Source: Phlebiopsis flavidoalba
Lineage: Eukaryota > Basidiomycota > Agaricomycetes > Polyporales > Phanerochaetaceae
Direction of reading: 5' to 3'
Length of the DNA: 64,000 nucleotides
Assembly (NCBI GenBank): GCA_035772785.1
Contig: JAOCPU010000067.1
Location: forward strand, 99,360 to 163,359
The notes below the pieces were generated by a model. The model saw only the letters and a list, made by a program, of their open reading frames with translations. It was not told the DNA's origin and made no database searches. Shown here piece after piece: positions 1 to 11,280 of the stretch; within the stretch, counting starts at the first letter, position 1, and each line of letters opens with the position of its first letter. The position numbers were made by a program, and so were the translations under genes.

Positions 1-797
1 AATGCTCGTCTCGGGCGAGAGATGTTTTGGTACGGTCCTGGTGAAGATGGAGATGAGCTCGATTTTGTAGGTTGTGGATCTTCCGAAGCTATGGAGAGCC
101 GATGAATATCGACGTTAACAGATCAACTTCAGTGCTCTCACTCATATGCAATATAATCAAAACGGAAAAAAACGAGTTACTTTGAAGAAATATTGAATTC
201 GGGTTCCCCGTAAGATTTCGATCCTGAGGAGATATTACAAAGGTGTGCTCTCCGTTTTCTAGACCGTCTTGTTGAATACAGCGGCGTTATAGGTCCAATC
301 TGTGTCTGATGCCCGCGGCTTGTCGTGTATAATAGGTCCCAACGATGACTCCGTCCAGCTCAAAAGTCATGTTCATTTGCCGACGTGATAAAGTGAGAGT
401 CGAGGTTGGGTGGAAGCAAGCAGTATAGGGTCACTGATGTGCCTATTTAATTTGTAGGTCATATTTGTGGGTCGTATCTGTTTTATATGGGTGAAGCCCG
501 CTAGATTTACTTACCTGTAAATGTAATCGATACGTTCGCAGGCTCTTCCCCAAACAATCGCCGTAACCGAATGCCAAGTGCTGTTCGAGTAATCCACCTT
601 CGAGTAAATCTATAACCGCTACCGCAATATTCGCAGGCTTTCAGTACAGCCGGCGCATGTTCCATGAGGGGCATTCCATCGACCCGTCGCTGGCAGGTCA
701 CAATCAAGGGCGGCGGTGAGCTCGAGCCTGGCCTCTCTGGGTCTCCAAGGTGGGTCTCCAACATCGTCGAAGATGTAAGTGGGCATTGGATATGCAA
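1..797 (-). CDS. Lectin-like secreted membrane protein, copy A (3' end beyond window)
   Basis: This is the third and most downstream member of a tandem minus-strand family, and it runs off the left edge. From right to left I can read a D-D-V-G-D segment (YIFDDVGDPPWRPREARL), then a Cys pair (GTCAGC), then STWHSVTAIVWG and NVSITFTG before an intron. The second module follows, with MTFELDGVIVG, NGEHTFVIS and a final FDYIAYE box, where a GTGAG splice donor begins. This is the order seen in an abundant Agaricomycete family of secreted single-pass proteins with two beta-rich, probably ligand-binding modules, a Ser-rich linker and a TM helix. The linker and TM part lie outside the window. The frame breaks at least three times (after GTCAGC, around WG/EEP, and in IVGPII/TYYT), so it is either a pseudogene or error-laden sequence. 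The function is inferred from the family only; no member is well characterised to my knowledge. Confidence 0.65.
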
Positions 798-1794
798 GCT
801 TTGAGTCGCGAGACGAACAGTTTGTTCATGACTTTATACTGACACCTGGCCATCTGTCTGATGCTCCCAGGCACCGGGCTTATCAATGAAATTATCGCCG
901 TCTCCATCTCACCGCCATGCATCTGCCCAATGTCAAGATGGTTGTGCATGAGTACGTAGAAGCTTGCCTTCTGTGCTGATTCATCTCACGAACCCGACTT
1001 TGAATCCAAGCACAACGGAGGCAATCACATAACTCCCGGTACCACCGTTCAGAGGCTTGAGTCGGCGTGTTTCAAGTCAATAACTCAAATCCTCATGTGA
1101 AAACATCACCCCTCGGAAAGTGCCCCGGCCGAAACCTTACCAGAGGAGTGCTTGTATGGCTTGCGGAGGCATGCGCAACCAATACGACCCCACAACCCGA
1201 CCTCTTCTTCGTCAGTGCTGTAACCCTGTTCTACATTTGCAAGTGACCTATTACAAACAAAACTAAAAAACGATTTTTTCCACCCTTGCATCATCCCACA
1301 GAAACGCAGTCTCGCCTACCGAACGTGTGCTTCATCCCTTACCAACTCTATATGTGTCAAATAACTCGGCCATCATATCTTTGTAATTCTCAGGATGTAC
1401 GCTAGGGTTGCCACTATCGGCTTTTGTGGCGAGGTATTCATCATGAGATGAACACGCTACCCACGCTATGTCATTCTAAAACTACAAGCGAAACACCCTG
1501 CCTGCTGAAAGGAAACGCCCGAGGAGAGAAATTCATCATCCGCGCTTGCATCGTCGTGAAGACGGCGAATCTGGTGAGGTTGTCAGCTGCAATATTATAG
1601 ATTATGAAAATCATACATTCAATTCACGTCAAATAATAGATCTACGGGACTAGCGAAAACTCGGGTGGGGGATCATCTCTTCTCGAACCGGATTGCATCT
1701 TCATAGGTTGGTAAGACCGAAACTAGCGGCATCCTGTTGCTCAAGTCTCTCGCTGCCGCGCCAAATCTCGACCAAAGCCCATTTATTCCTGCCC
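798..1794. other. Spacer between lectin-like copies A and B
   Basis: About 1 kb. It should contain the 5' exon and promoter of copy A, but I cannot point to a convincing signal peptide. The reading frames here are short and have no recognisable motif. Confidence 0.5.
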
Positions 1795-3344
1795 TTAAAC
1801 CATGTCCATGGCCCGCTGCCCTAGATATCTGGGCCATTCTGCTGCTCTCTCCGTCACTTGCTGCACCTCTGGATGCCTCCCTCGAGGTCTTTGCCCAACG
1901 GAAGCTGCCACGGTCCCCCTTCCCCTGTACGTTCCCACCCGCGCAATATCGGAGTCAGTTTCTCTAAGAGATTCCTCCTGTTCCATTTGCTCGAGTATCG
2001 CAAGAGCGCTGGGAGGTTAGAGGGACCACACACCAGCACCAGATGAAACGGTCGATCCTGGGCTCCGCAGCTTCGCTTTTTTGAGCGACTGAATTCGTAT
2101 GCTCAACAGAGTTGTCTCCGGATCCCTCGATCTGGCGTATGGCCGTCGCGGAAAACGTAGGGGACTGTCGTCGTCCCCCCTTTGACGATTCCTACGGCTT
2201 ACGATGCACCACGTCGAGAGCAGAATGCTAAGTAGGATAACAAGCCCACCCGCGACACCACCTGCGATTACGTCGATATGTGAAGAAGAAGACTTGGACG
2301 GGTTTGGGGGATTGATCGAATTCGTGCTGGAGGGAAACTGGGATCTTTGTGCCTGTCGATGTGGACGTTTCTGATTTTATCGAGGTCCCTAGAGTTGAAT
2401 TAGAGGCTAAAGAGCTAGGGGCTGAGGAGCTAGAGGCTGAGGAGCTAGAGGCTGAGGAGCTTGATGGAATTGCACTCGGAGATAGCGGAGGCGTTAGATC
2501 CTCGAGTTCAAAGCTGTTACACACAGATTGGTGAGTAACTTCATAGTCAGACGTCGATCAAGGTACAGCCGTAACTAACTCGTAAGTGATGTAGTCAAAA
2601 ACCAAGAATGAGCTGTCGGCGTAGAACTGTGCCCCTAAGTCCCCGTCCTGACCTTGAGGCGATATCGAAAACGTGTGGCTTGTATTTTCCAGTCCTGTTC
2701 GAGTAAATACTTTCTGGTTGTAAAGCCATTGGGTATTACTTGGACTGTCTGGTCTTCTGAAGGAGCCTACGGTTTCTCCGTCCAGTTGAAAGGTCATGTT
2801 TGTGGCCGACGTGATGTTCTCCGGGGCAAGGAAAGGTGGAAGCAGGCAGTACGTGCGCTGACGGATGTACCTGAACTCCACGTTAAATTAGCTCCATCTT
2901 CCGGCTAGATGAAGTGAAACTCACCAATAAATGTAAACGTCACATTTGTCACCGGTTCTCCAGGATTTACCGTGACCGTATGCCATGTCCCATTCATTGT
3001 TTGGGTAGGGTCGATTGCTATGTGGATGTTACTTGCCTTTTGAGCATTGAGGACATGTGCCGAAAGCCCCATCCCACTGGTGTTCAGCAGGTAAATAAAG
3101 CGTGGCGATGGAGAGTTTGAAACCTGGTCTCTGGTCTCCGTATACATCGTCGATAATGTATGTTGGGTGGCATGCCAGTCACACACGCGGTGAGCTTCAA
3201 GATGCGACGCGCGCGGTCAGTGCACTGTTGCTTTAAAGAGTCTGTCGCAGGTTATAAATCTCAGCCGGCCTGAGCCTGAATGAGGTGCAACGTTTCCCTG
3301 GCACCCACAATCACGGGCGATATGGCAAGCCAAAACACTATCAT
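1795..3344 (-). CDS. Lectin-like secreted membrane protein, copy B (most complete)
   Basis: A likely start at 3344 begins a signal peptide (MIVFWLAISPVIVGA). The next exon gives YIIDDVYGDQRPGF, QWDGAFGTCPQC, GTWHTVTVNPGEP and NVTFTFIG. After an intron comes the second module: MTFQLDGETVGSF, NQKVFTRTGLENTSHTFSI and FLVFDYITYE. A Ser/Ala-rich linker follows (about 2390-2500), then a clear TM helix (AGGLVILLSILLSTWCIV, about 2215-2270) closed by a positive stop-transfer sequence, RRNRQRG, and a cytoplasmic tail. The topology is therefore secreted N-terminus, one TM, cytoplasmic C-terminus at the plasma membrane. Two frame breaks are visible: at CSKG/KASN in module 1, and between the Ser linker and the TM helix (about 2330-2370). 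In the uncorrected tail frame a stop falls at 2017; the more family-like tail continues to about 1795. The family is sure; the exact ends and function are not. Confidence 0.72.
2402..2462. repeat. 15-bp tandem repeat in the Ser-rich linker
   Basis: A unit close to GAGGCTGAGGAGCTA is repeated about four times. On the minus strand it encodes Ser/Ala runs (SSSSASSSSA), the linker between the extracellular modules and the TM helix of copy B. On the plus strand it gives an artificial EELEAEELEAEEL peptide that should not be annotated. Confidence 0.8.
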
Positions 3345-3750
3345 CTACTCAATTTGGACATTGCTCGTTAGATCGACTGATGTTTTAGCAGATCCGGGAG
3401 TTTCATCATCGCGTTGTGAGTCTGCGACAAAACCTATATGCTTAGTCCAATGGTCTGGACGATGAAAAGGTCGCATAGTACTTACTGGGATCTCGAAAGT
3501 AACTGCGTGGGCCATGGATGTTTGCTGATGGTAAGAGGAATGTCTACCGCCATTCCATGCCGAACATTGTGTATCAATAGTTATCAGGGCTGTGACTGGC
3601 GTGCAAAACATTTAAATCATCACATACATCATACTTACTTCCGTTCATACTTCCGTTTATTTTGTGTCGGGTCTGTCAACCGGGAGATGGGGGCAAGCCT
3701 TTCATGCGAATATATAGCTACTGTTGGCTACGATTTCGATTATAAATACA
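3345..3750. other. Spacer between lectin-like copies B and C
   Basis: About 400 bp between the signal-peptide ATG of copy B and the tail stop of copy C. It presumably holds the promoter of copy B. I see no other coding signal. Confidence 0.5.
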
Positions 3751-5247
3751 TCAAGAGAGCTGTTGACGCCATTTCATTTCAATGGTGTCCCATAGGGTTC
3801 TATCTGAGATATCCGATGCTAGCGCCTCGAATTGGGAACGTGACTGAGATTGTGCTTGTACCTCAACACCCAACTGACCCAAAGTCCTTCTTAGAGAATA
3901 AGTCATCTCTTTCGCTCTCAAATTATCCACTTCGGGCTGGAGCGCCGTCTTCTTTCCTCTTTCCTCTTCCGTCTCTCCTCCCGTTCCGTTCGTTTTCCTC
4001 TCGGCATTGTTCTCCACATGTGGCAAGATACTGGTGTTATAGTGATGTGGACATGATCTTCAGCCACGGAGGTCTCGCGGGACGCGGATTATCACGGCTC
4101 TGGTGCTGGAGAATGACCCCAGTGCGTGCGACGTATGGGGTATCACCAGGTGCCGTCTCTGACTCCGTACTAGATCTGCTGAGAGACGATCCTCCTGCCT
4201 CTGGGGGGGAAGTTTTACGGCTCATAGAGCGTGATATCGATCAAGGTAAGGAGCAGTATCGATGCTCCCGGAGAAAATACTCCCGCCTATGATGAAGGCC
4301 CTCGATTCAGTGTGGAGTGGAGTCATGGCGTGGACATCAGTTGACCGCGTGCGAGGTTGCCGGGCGATGTAGCTGGATAGGTGAGGGGCGGCAGTGTAAG
4401 AAGTAAAAGACTCCGTGAGCGACTAGTTCTAGTGTCCGTTGACATCTCGGATATTGCGTTAAAACGAAAATGAGGATGTAGTGATTGTAGAATTTGGAGA
4501 GCGCGCACGTGTCTGCGTTTATTTGTTTCATTATCGATTGTTACTAGATACTGACGGCTACTTACTCGTATAGCGGCATAGTCAAAAATCATAGTGGACG
4601 GCGTGGCTTCGGCTCCAGACCCGCTAGGGTTGAGAAGGAGTTCAAGCACCAGATGGTGTGTTCCTTGTTTTTCAAGGCCTGCGGCGGTAAAAACACCATA
4701 GTCATACGTCCAGATCGTTAGTATTGTTTGATGCCCCCTCAAAAAATCCGTAAGGAGACCCATCAAGCTCAAAGGCTATATGTGTTGGTCGTCCTGCTAA
4801 AGATAGGTTGAATGTTGCCCGGTGGTAAAATGGCATAGACACTGACGCTGACGCCTTCAATATTATAGCAACATGATTATTTGAGGGTGAAAGTTCGAAA
4901 ATGAGACATAACCGATGAAGGTGATGTGAATGCTATTTCGTTCGGGCTCGTGGCGCATTGTGATCGAATGCCATGTACCCATCGTCGCCTTCTCGGGATC
5001 GATAGCAATTGGCCAGTCATTTGCCAGGGTACACGTCGAGCATGTCCCACCGATAGGGTCCCACTGCGTTTTCAAGATCGAACAAAGGTGCAGGGGATTG
5101 CGAACCAGGACGCTGGTCCCCATACACATCATCGATGATGTATGCGTTCATACCAGCTGTGAAGGGTGGGTGGTGCGCGGTGGGAGCAGAGTAGATTATG
5201 TGTTCCAATAGGAGTCTTTTATCTTTGTATGTTGCTACTGCCTCCAT
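3751..5247 (-). CDS. Lectin-like secreted membrane protein, copy C
   Basis: This is the most upstream copy of the array. Module 1 reads YIIDDVYGDQRPGS, GGTCSTC, GTWHSITMRHEPERN and IHITFIG. Module 2 reads HIAFELDGS, a THHLVLELLLN strand and STMIFDYAAIRV, where an intron (GTAAGT) begins. Downstream there is a weak IIGG-type membrane segment and a long cytoplasmic tail. That tail contains SRSSTESETAPGDTPYVA and, further on, a coiled-coil-like stretch (EVDNLRAKEMTYSLRRTLG), and ends at a TGA at 3751. A coiled-coil tail of this kind fits family members. Frames break in DLE/NAVGPYR and near the TM. The 5' exon with the signal peptide was not found with confidence, so the right end is a minimum. 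Confidence 0.65.
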
Positions 5248-5754
5248 GCAGAGAACATTACTCGATAGTACCCCGTTCGTCTTCGAAATGCTGCCATGAC
5301 AAACACTAAACGAGACATTGACTCACCGACGGGCGCTGCGAGCTGATCAGTGGTATTAAAACCAGCTGAGAGACTGCATGAGAGATACTTTTAATACCAC
5401 CCTAGTCAAAAGATTATAAGACAGCACAAGTTGCGACCATGAGCTAGACGAAGACAAACAAGCAATACTTAGATTGCTCCGGGATACAAAATCGGCTGGC
5501 GGCTGATCTCAAAGATCACGGCCGACCCCGAGAAGCGCTTGAGGCGCTAACGCTAGCCATTCCTGCGTCTAAGTCCCATGGGTGGTACAGAGCTCGACGG
5601 TGTGTCTTATTCTGACGCTCAGGTTTTAGGCTGTAGAATGATGTAAATAGTGCATAAGTTTTATATAATGGAAATTTTTTTAAGATTTTATAAGTGAAAA
5701 CTACAGCCTCCAGCTATCTCCAGCAAGCCAAATATGGCACACACTGTGTACTTT

Positions 5755-6030
5755 CGGAACGGGTGAAAACCATCCGCTGTTCCCTTGGACGAAATTCATC
5801 CCGCGTACCGGATGAAATTCATCAGGATTGCGGATGGAAATCGATTTTTTTCTAAAATAGGCGCTACATGGTGAAAATCATCCAAAATTTTTCACAAATC
5901 GTCCCGTGGTGGGCAACCAGCTTTGCGGTGATTTTCACTATAGTATGCGTCACACCGGTAACCTGGTTTTGGTGATTTTTCACCCACGTGTGAATCACTC
6001 AAGACCGGAAAACCGCGGATGAATTGCATC
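5755..6030. repeat. GTGAAAATCATCC-type repeat block 1
   Basis: Within 280 bp there are many degenerate copies of GGTGAAAATCATCC and of its reverse complement GGATGATTTTCACC, for example GGGTGAAAACCATCC, GGATGAAATTCATC, GGTGAAAATCATCC and GGTGATTTTCAC. Alternating orientations would allow hairpins. A similar block lies at 7285-7525. Confidence 0.7.
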
Positions 6031-7284
6031 CAAATTTTGTATGATATCACATGGGGAACAGCACTTTAATCACGACATCCCGCATGAGAAAATGTCTGAA
6101 AAACCGATAATTTGTAACCCTAGCGTTGTATTTACTACTGTATGTACATGTTTGTTTTGCCATCCATTTAGTACTGTCCAAAAATCGACTCCTTGCGGCT
6201 GGTTTTTGCGTAAACCCTAGCCTAGCACTTGCGACGTGCATAGGTTACCGAATCGTCTCAAAGTACCTTAGACCCACACCAACGAAGTCAGAACTGACGG
6301 AGGATGTTCCATGTTATGTGACAAACGTTACCTGACAGCTGTAGCGGCGCGGAATTGTTCTTGTAACTGAGGCTTGTGCCATCCGAGTGGCCCCGCATGC
6401 AGCCCGACGCGGTGTGGGCTGTACTTCTTACACTCAGTAGCGGGCCGTGTCTGTGACAGAAACTATCAGTAAGTAAGACAGGAGGGCGCAGCCAACATAA
6501 CCACTTACATCATCTGCCGCTTGCAACCTGCCCCTCCGAACGTTTTTGCACAGTCGCGACTCCACAGCGCATGCCTAGTAGCACTTACTGGGTCCTTCTC
6601 TGTGTCCTGTTTGAGTCCTTGTCTCTTTTCTGGACCTTTTGAAAATGAGTAGGACTCCAAGAGCGTTGGAAACACACTGACGCACCAGTGTGTGTCACTG
6701 GTCTGTGGCCCAACCGTGAGGCGGCGCCGCGGATCGCTGTAGCACGCACGACTTAGACGGGGGTTGGGAGGCATGGGAGAGGAGGGCAAGGTGCGGATCA
6801 TGATGCGTATTCCGACCAACAAAACCTCATATACCATGCGAGAACCTGGACTGGGAGAATAGCGGTCTGGTAGAGTCCGGTGCGGGCGCAGAACACTGGA
6901 CGGTGGTTCGAGACGATGACGTCGCACGTCGGTAATATACTTCCGCATTTTGGCTCATGAGTGCGTCTGGGACTTGCTCGATTTTTCAGCAGCTTGCGAT
7001 GCGGACAAGCGGCGTGTAGTCTACCACCTCCAAGCTCCCAGTGTCCTGACCCGGAATCTTGTCTATTCTATCTTTCCTCGAAAATGGGTGCTGCTGCGAT
7101 GACTTCCTTCGCAACACATCGTAACACGTAGGGCCGGGTTATGTACATTAATCCTCCGCACTTGGCAATGTCACGATCAGCGTCGAGGACTCGAGGGGAG
7201 GTCCCCAGCGCAACTTGTATTAGCCATTAGTGTACTGTGTCTGGCTGGGCACTTGTGTTTGTCTCTGGGATTATGAGTCGTGAG

Positions 7285-7525
7285 TCCGGGTGAAAATCAT
7301 CCGAAGTGAAGATTGATTCTGTGAGAAAGTGAGCCGACGCGGGGCTTCACCCGGAAAACCGGATGAAAATCACCCCCTCAAGGAATATCGGCAGAAAATG
7401 CAATATATAATATTATTTTATGCAGCATCTGCAAAACGGATGATTTGAGAAATCACCCATTTTACGGACGAAAAAAGTGATGTTCTCACCCGCAAACCGG
7501 GTAGATTTCACCCGCGCTCGGTCCC
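7285..7525. repeat. GTGAAAATCATCC-type repeat block 2
   Basis: Same motif family as block 1: GGGTGAAAATCATCC at the left end, CCGGATGAAAATCACC in the middle, GGATGATTTGAGAAATCACCC, and GGGTAGATTTCACCC at the right end. The two blocks flank about 1.25 kb without a gene. They could be the ends of a non-autonomous element or two independent insertions of one repeat family. Confidence 0.65.
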
Positions 7526-9384
7526 ATAGTGACAGAGAAGGCTGCCGGGCGTGTTTGATGCGCTTCGCGTGTAGATGGTGATGCCGAGCGTACCCCAGGG
7601 GATTTTCTACGCCCTTAGAGCTTCATGGGGTACGCAAATTTGGCTGGTGGGAAACGTCAGATGTGGCAGACGAGCGTTTAATCCCAGGCGAAAACACAGG
7701 GGGGGTGCACGCGCGCAAGCGCTGATATCACCTGGGTGTGGGGGGTGGTTACGACCCCACGTGACCTGGACCCCAGCCATCTCATGCTTCACGGTGGCTG
7801 CGTGCTGCATTGTCCTGCTAATAGGCAGGCAGAAGACGTGGTACCACGCTTCTCTCTGGCTCAATTCTACGCCTCGATGAGAGCCTTACATACGAAAGAT
7901 TCATGTACAGCCACACAGAGGCTCAGACATGTCGCTGGACGCCGAAAGCAAGCACACGGGGTCCGCGCTGATCTTGGGCGTTTCTACAGGCGCTAAAGAA
8001 ACGACCAAGGTGGATTTCCTCGATTGCTCGGGCGCTGGCCCCCTGGCGAAAACTCGACTCTATTGCGCGTGCATGGGATACGCACTTCGGGCAGCGTGCA
8101 GCGCTCTGCACGCGTTTGTGACCATCAAATTGGTGATTTCCCTCATGGGTAGGTAGGTATTCTACATCACCTAGACGTGCCATCGCACCGCTGGTGCCCG
8201 CGCCCTCCGCTTAGCTGGCAACACTGACGCCCGACACAGTTGACCGACTGCCCGACGCCCCCGCCGCAGTGTCTGAGGTCCCGCCCCGCCCATCGTAATC
8301 CCGGGGTACGCGCTGATTATGTCAGCACCCTCAGCCAAAGCGCCGGTACCCCGCGTCTAAGATGAGCGTGGAGAATCAAATGCGGGAACTGGTCTGAAAG
8401 CGCCCGCGGAATAACTGAGTGAGAATCTATACGGTGACTGAGGTCAGCGGGGTTTGAACTACTCATCAAGGTATCTTAGCACTCCGACTATCAACAAAAA
8501 ACAAAAGGGTGTACAGTGTACACTGCTGATAACAGGGCAGTACATACTTCTAGACTTTTGATTTGACATGGATGGTCGATATATTTCACAGTATAGGCTT
8601 GCAGTTTTTTGATGACTCAGCTTCACATAACAATATTTCAAAGTTATTACCGAGGCTACTCAATGCAACAAGAGATGGCCATCGCGAATTAGTTTATGTC
8701 GTAGGACTCGGCGATTTTGTTTATCATTAAATGCGGGGGATGTAGCCGAAATACAAGTATTTTGAAAGTGGTGCCGCGTACTATCTCAACGCAATCGATT
8801 GATCTTGCAAATTCGACCCATATGATGGCAATGAAATAGAATATTGCTATCCGCAAAGCAGCGAATCAAAGAGGCTTTTGTTGTACGCAGCTATACAGAA
8901 TACGCACCAGATAATGTCGAAGCAGTGTGACACAAACAATACCAACAGCTTTCTGACCAACTTCAAACTGGTCCTAGGTAAAGTTATCGTGCGCGCTTAC
9001 CTAGGACTGACGTTGTCCGAATTGGTAGGCGCGCATCACACGTATTACGCCAGTGAGTGCGCCGTGCGCGCCGGCGCTGTGGTTCCGCCTGCTTTGGAGC
9101 CCATCGTCGCTGCCCCCGACCGATTACCGACACCAGCCTTTGATCACACAAATCGCTTTCTTTAGCGATGCGAGTTGAAGCGCTTGGGCGGGGAAGTCGG
9201 GACCGCGAACCTGACGCGATATAGCGAACAAAACCTGACTCCGACGACGCGCTCATTAATCAGCGACCAACGCGTCCGCCCAACGCTTGTCTCTCCCGTG
9301 TCGCGTCGACGTTGCTATCCGCCGCCGTGCATGCTAAAGACCTCGTTTTGCTCTCTACTACTTTACAGCTACAGACTACCCGCC

Positions 9385-11280
9385 ATGCCGATTACTCGTT
9401 CAGCGTCTTCAGAAAACACGAACTCAGCAGCGGCTACACAACCATCCCACGAGCGACACGAACCGCGTTGAGGCCACGGCCCCCAAGACTAACGACAAAC
9501 GTAAAGCCGCGGCGAAATCGAATCCCATGGGAAAAAGGCACGTGTGGAAATGAAGAACTAGAAGCAGCAGAACATCCTGAGGCCCGGCACCATTAAAGGG
9601 TGAAAATCCACCGCCAAAAGCCCCCATTAAGCATGTCAAGCCAGTGCCCACTAGCGGCGGAGCCCATGCCATGGTCCCTAGGCAGAACTCACTTTCTCTT
9701 TTGAGGAAGCGAAAAGACATTTGATCGAGGTCGACTCCCGGTTCGACGATATCTTTGACCGCCTCGGATGCCGGCCTTTTGAGCAGCTCGAGAGGGTGGA
9801 TCCGTTTAGGTGTGTTCCATCATCCCCTATCCCAAGTGTTTTGCTTATTTAGTTTGACTTCGCAGAACATTGACCCAGTCTATCTTGTGAGTCCCCACGT
9901 GTATCACTACCGTCGTCTCACAAAACTCAATCTTTTATAAAGAGGACAGCAGATTTCATGGCTCGCGGCGCGTTCAATAACCCACAAGTTCATCAGGACT
10001 CTTCGACCCCTCCATACCTGAAAAGCCGACCCCGACTATGACCAGCGCCGGTACGTGACATGCATTACGCCCGAAACCTAACCGCGAGCAACTCGTTGTA
10101 GTCACGATTCCATTTTTTTCCCACCGCGGAGCAAGTCGCTGCCATGGATATACCCACTTTGCGTACCGCAGGCCTCAGCCAACGCAAAGCCGAATACGGT
10201 GAGACACCTGAGATACCAGCTGCAAGTAGTGTTGAACCACACCCTCAATAGTACAAGACCTGGCTTCAAGGTTCGCAGACGGCAGACTCTCGACCGAGAA
10301 GGTCATGAATTCGGAAGACGAAGAATTATACGAAATGCTGGTTGCCGTTCGTGGGAATAGGACGTGTAAGCTGAATAATCAATCCGCGCTCCGGACTATC
10401 GCTAATGTTCATGATGTTCATTCTTGACACAGTGGACAGGTAGGTCTAGCGCTGTTCGTTCGGTTTGTACACTTCCTAACATGACAACATCAGTCGACAT
10501 GTTCGCGATGTTTTCCCTTCGTAGACCGGATATCCTTCCTGTTGGTGTGTATTTCACATCCTGCTTCCCAGCACTTCTCCTAACACACACCACAGGCGAC
10601 GCTTGGTGTCAAAACGGGGTCTCCTCCGCTGGTTCCTCGCTCTCCACTCCCCTTCAACTCACAACGTGTACAGATCTCTCCACGTAAACTACCAAAACTC
10701 CCCGATGACGAACCTAGTCCCAAGAAGGCCCTCCGCCTCTACCACCGAGGCGCAGGAACAGTGCAGAGGCCGACGAGGAAGCCCTCCCCGTCCTTGACAC
10801 GAGGACGGCGAGTCTCCTCTGTCGCCCCTGCTACCCCGAGTGCAACGTGCCTCAAGGCCGGAAAGGGCAAAGGCAAGGCCAAGAAACAGCCAAGTCGAAT
10901 GATGAGGACGACGCGGGTGTCATGCCCCGCCGGCCTTTACGCCGTCGATCAACAAGACGTTGAATATGGCGCCCAGAGACCAAGGTCCCGCCCCGCAGTG
11001 CCACAGAGGGCTTGACGATCAGCGCAGATGAAGACGAGGCTGGAGAAGAAGACGAAAATCAAGTAGGTCGTCCCGTTGGTGTCTGGACGAGCTCGGGATG
11101 TTAATGCGATGTCTGCAGGGGTGCATTCTTGACGCCCACCAGGAGATGCGGAAGAGTTTGACGGCGCCGTGGAAACCGTACAGGAGTATTGGTAGGGCCT
11201 CCTTCTACATATCTTTCATACTGCTAATATTGGCCACTGCAGGGGTGTATTACATGTGGGCTCTGGCGGAGGAAAATTAA
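9385..11280 (+). CDS. MAG1: DNA-3-methyladenine glycosylase II (HhH-GPD)
   Basis: Base-excision repair enzyme that removes alkylated purines such as 3-methyladenine from DNA in the nucleus. After a Ser/Lys-rich N-terminus, the sequence reads FEEAKRHLIEVDSRFDDIF and FEQLERVDPFR. An intron (9810-9865) comes next, then TLTQSIL, a second intron (9887-9942), and GQQISWLAARSI. LRTAGLSQRKAEY follows, then the helix-hairpin-helix VRGIGRWTVDMF and LPVGDLGVKRGLLRWF, which holds the catalytic Asp of the HhH-GPD family. A low-complexity insert follows, and the protein ends in LTAPWKPYRSIGVYYMWALAEEN with a last intron at 11192-11242. The match to fungal Mag1/AlkA-like proteins is strong. Extra or missing bases break the frame at about 9474, 9535, 9995 and 10360. 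W-T of the hairpin is encoded by a 7-nt exon (10433-10439). The start is the ATG before the Thr/Ser-rich leader. Confidence 0.92.

Larger units (their letters stand above)
5248..9384. other. Gene-poor interval with repeat blocks
   Basis: About 4.1 kb with no reading frame that resembles a known protein. A 147-codon minus-strand frame (6505-6948) and several 80-100-codon frames (7575-8183, 8878-9165) lack motifs, hydrophobic patterns or family-like composition, so I treat them as chance. Two blocks of a characteristic repeat are listed separately. The stretch just before 9385 should contain the MAG1 promoter. Confidence 0.55.

Noticed and set aside
2349..2534. Acidic EELEAEEL repeat protein on the plus strand
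   Set aside because: It is the antisense reading of the Ser/Ala-rich linker of copy B.
3438..4292. 284-codon plus-strand reading frame
   Set aside because: It lies antisense to the tail of lectin-like copy C, has no motif, and begins in the spacer; the minus strand carries the family-like blocks.
6505..6948. 147-codon minus-strand frame as a gene
   Set aside because: No hydrophobic pattern, domain, or plausible splice sites; isolated in repeat-containing DNA.
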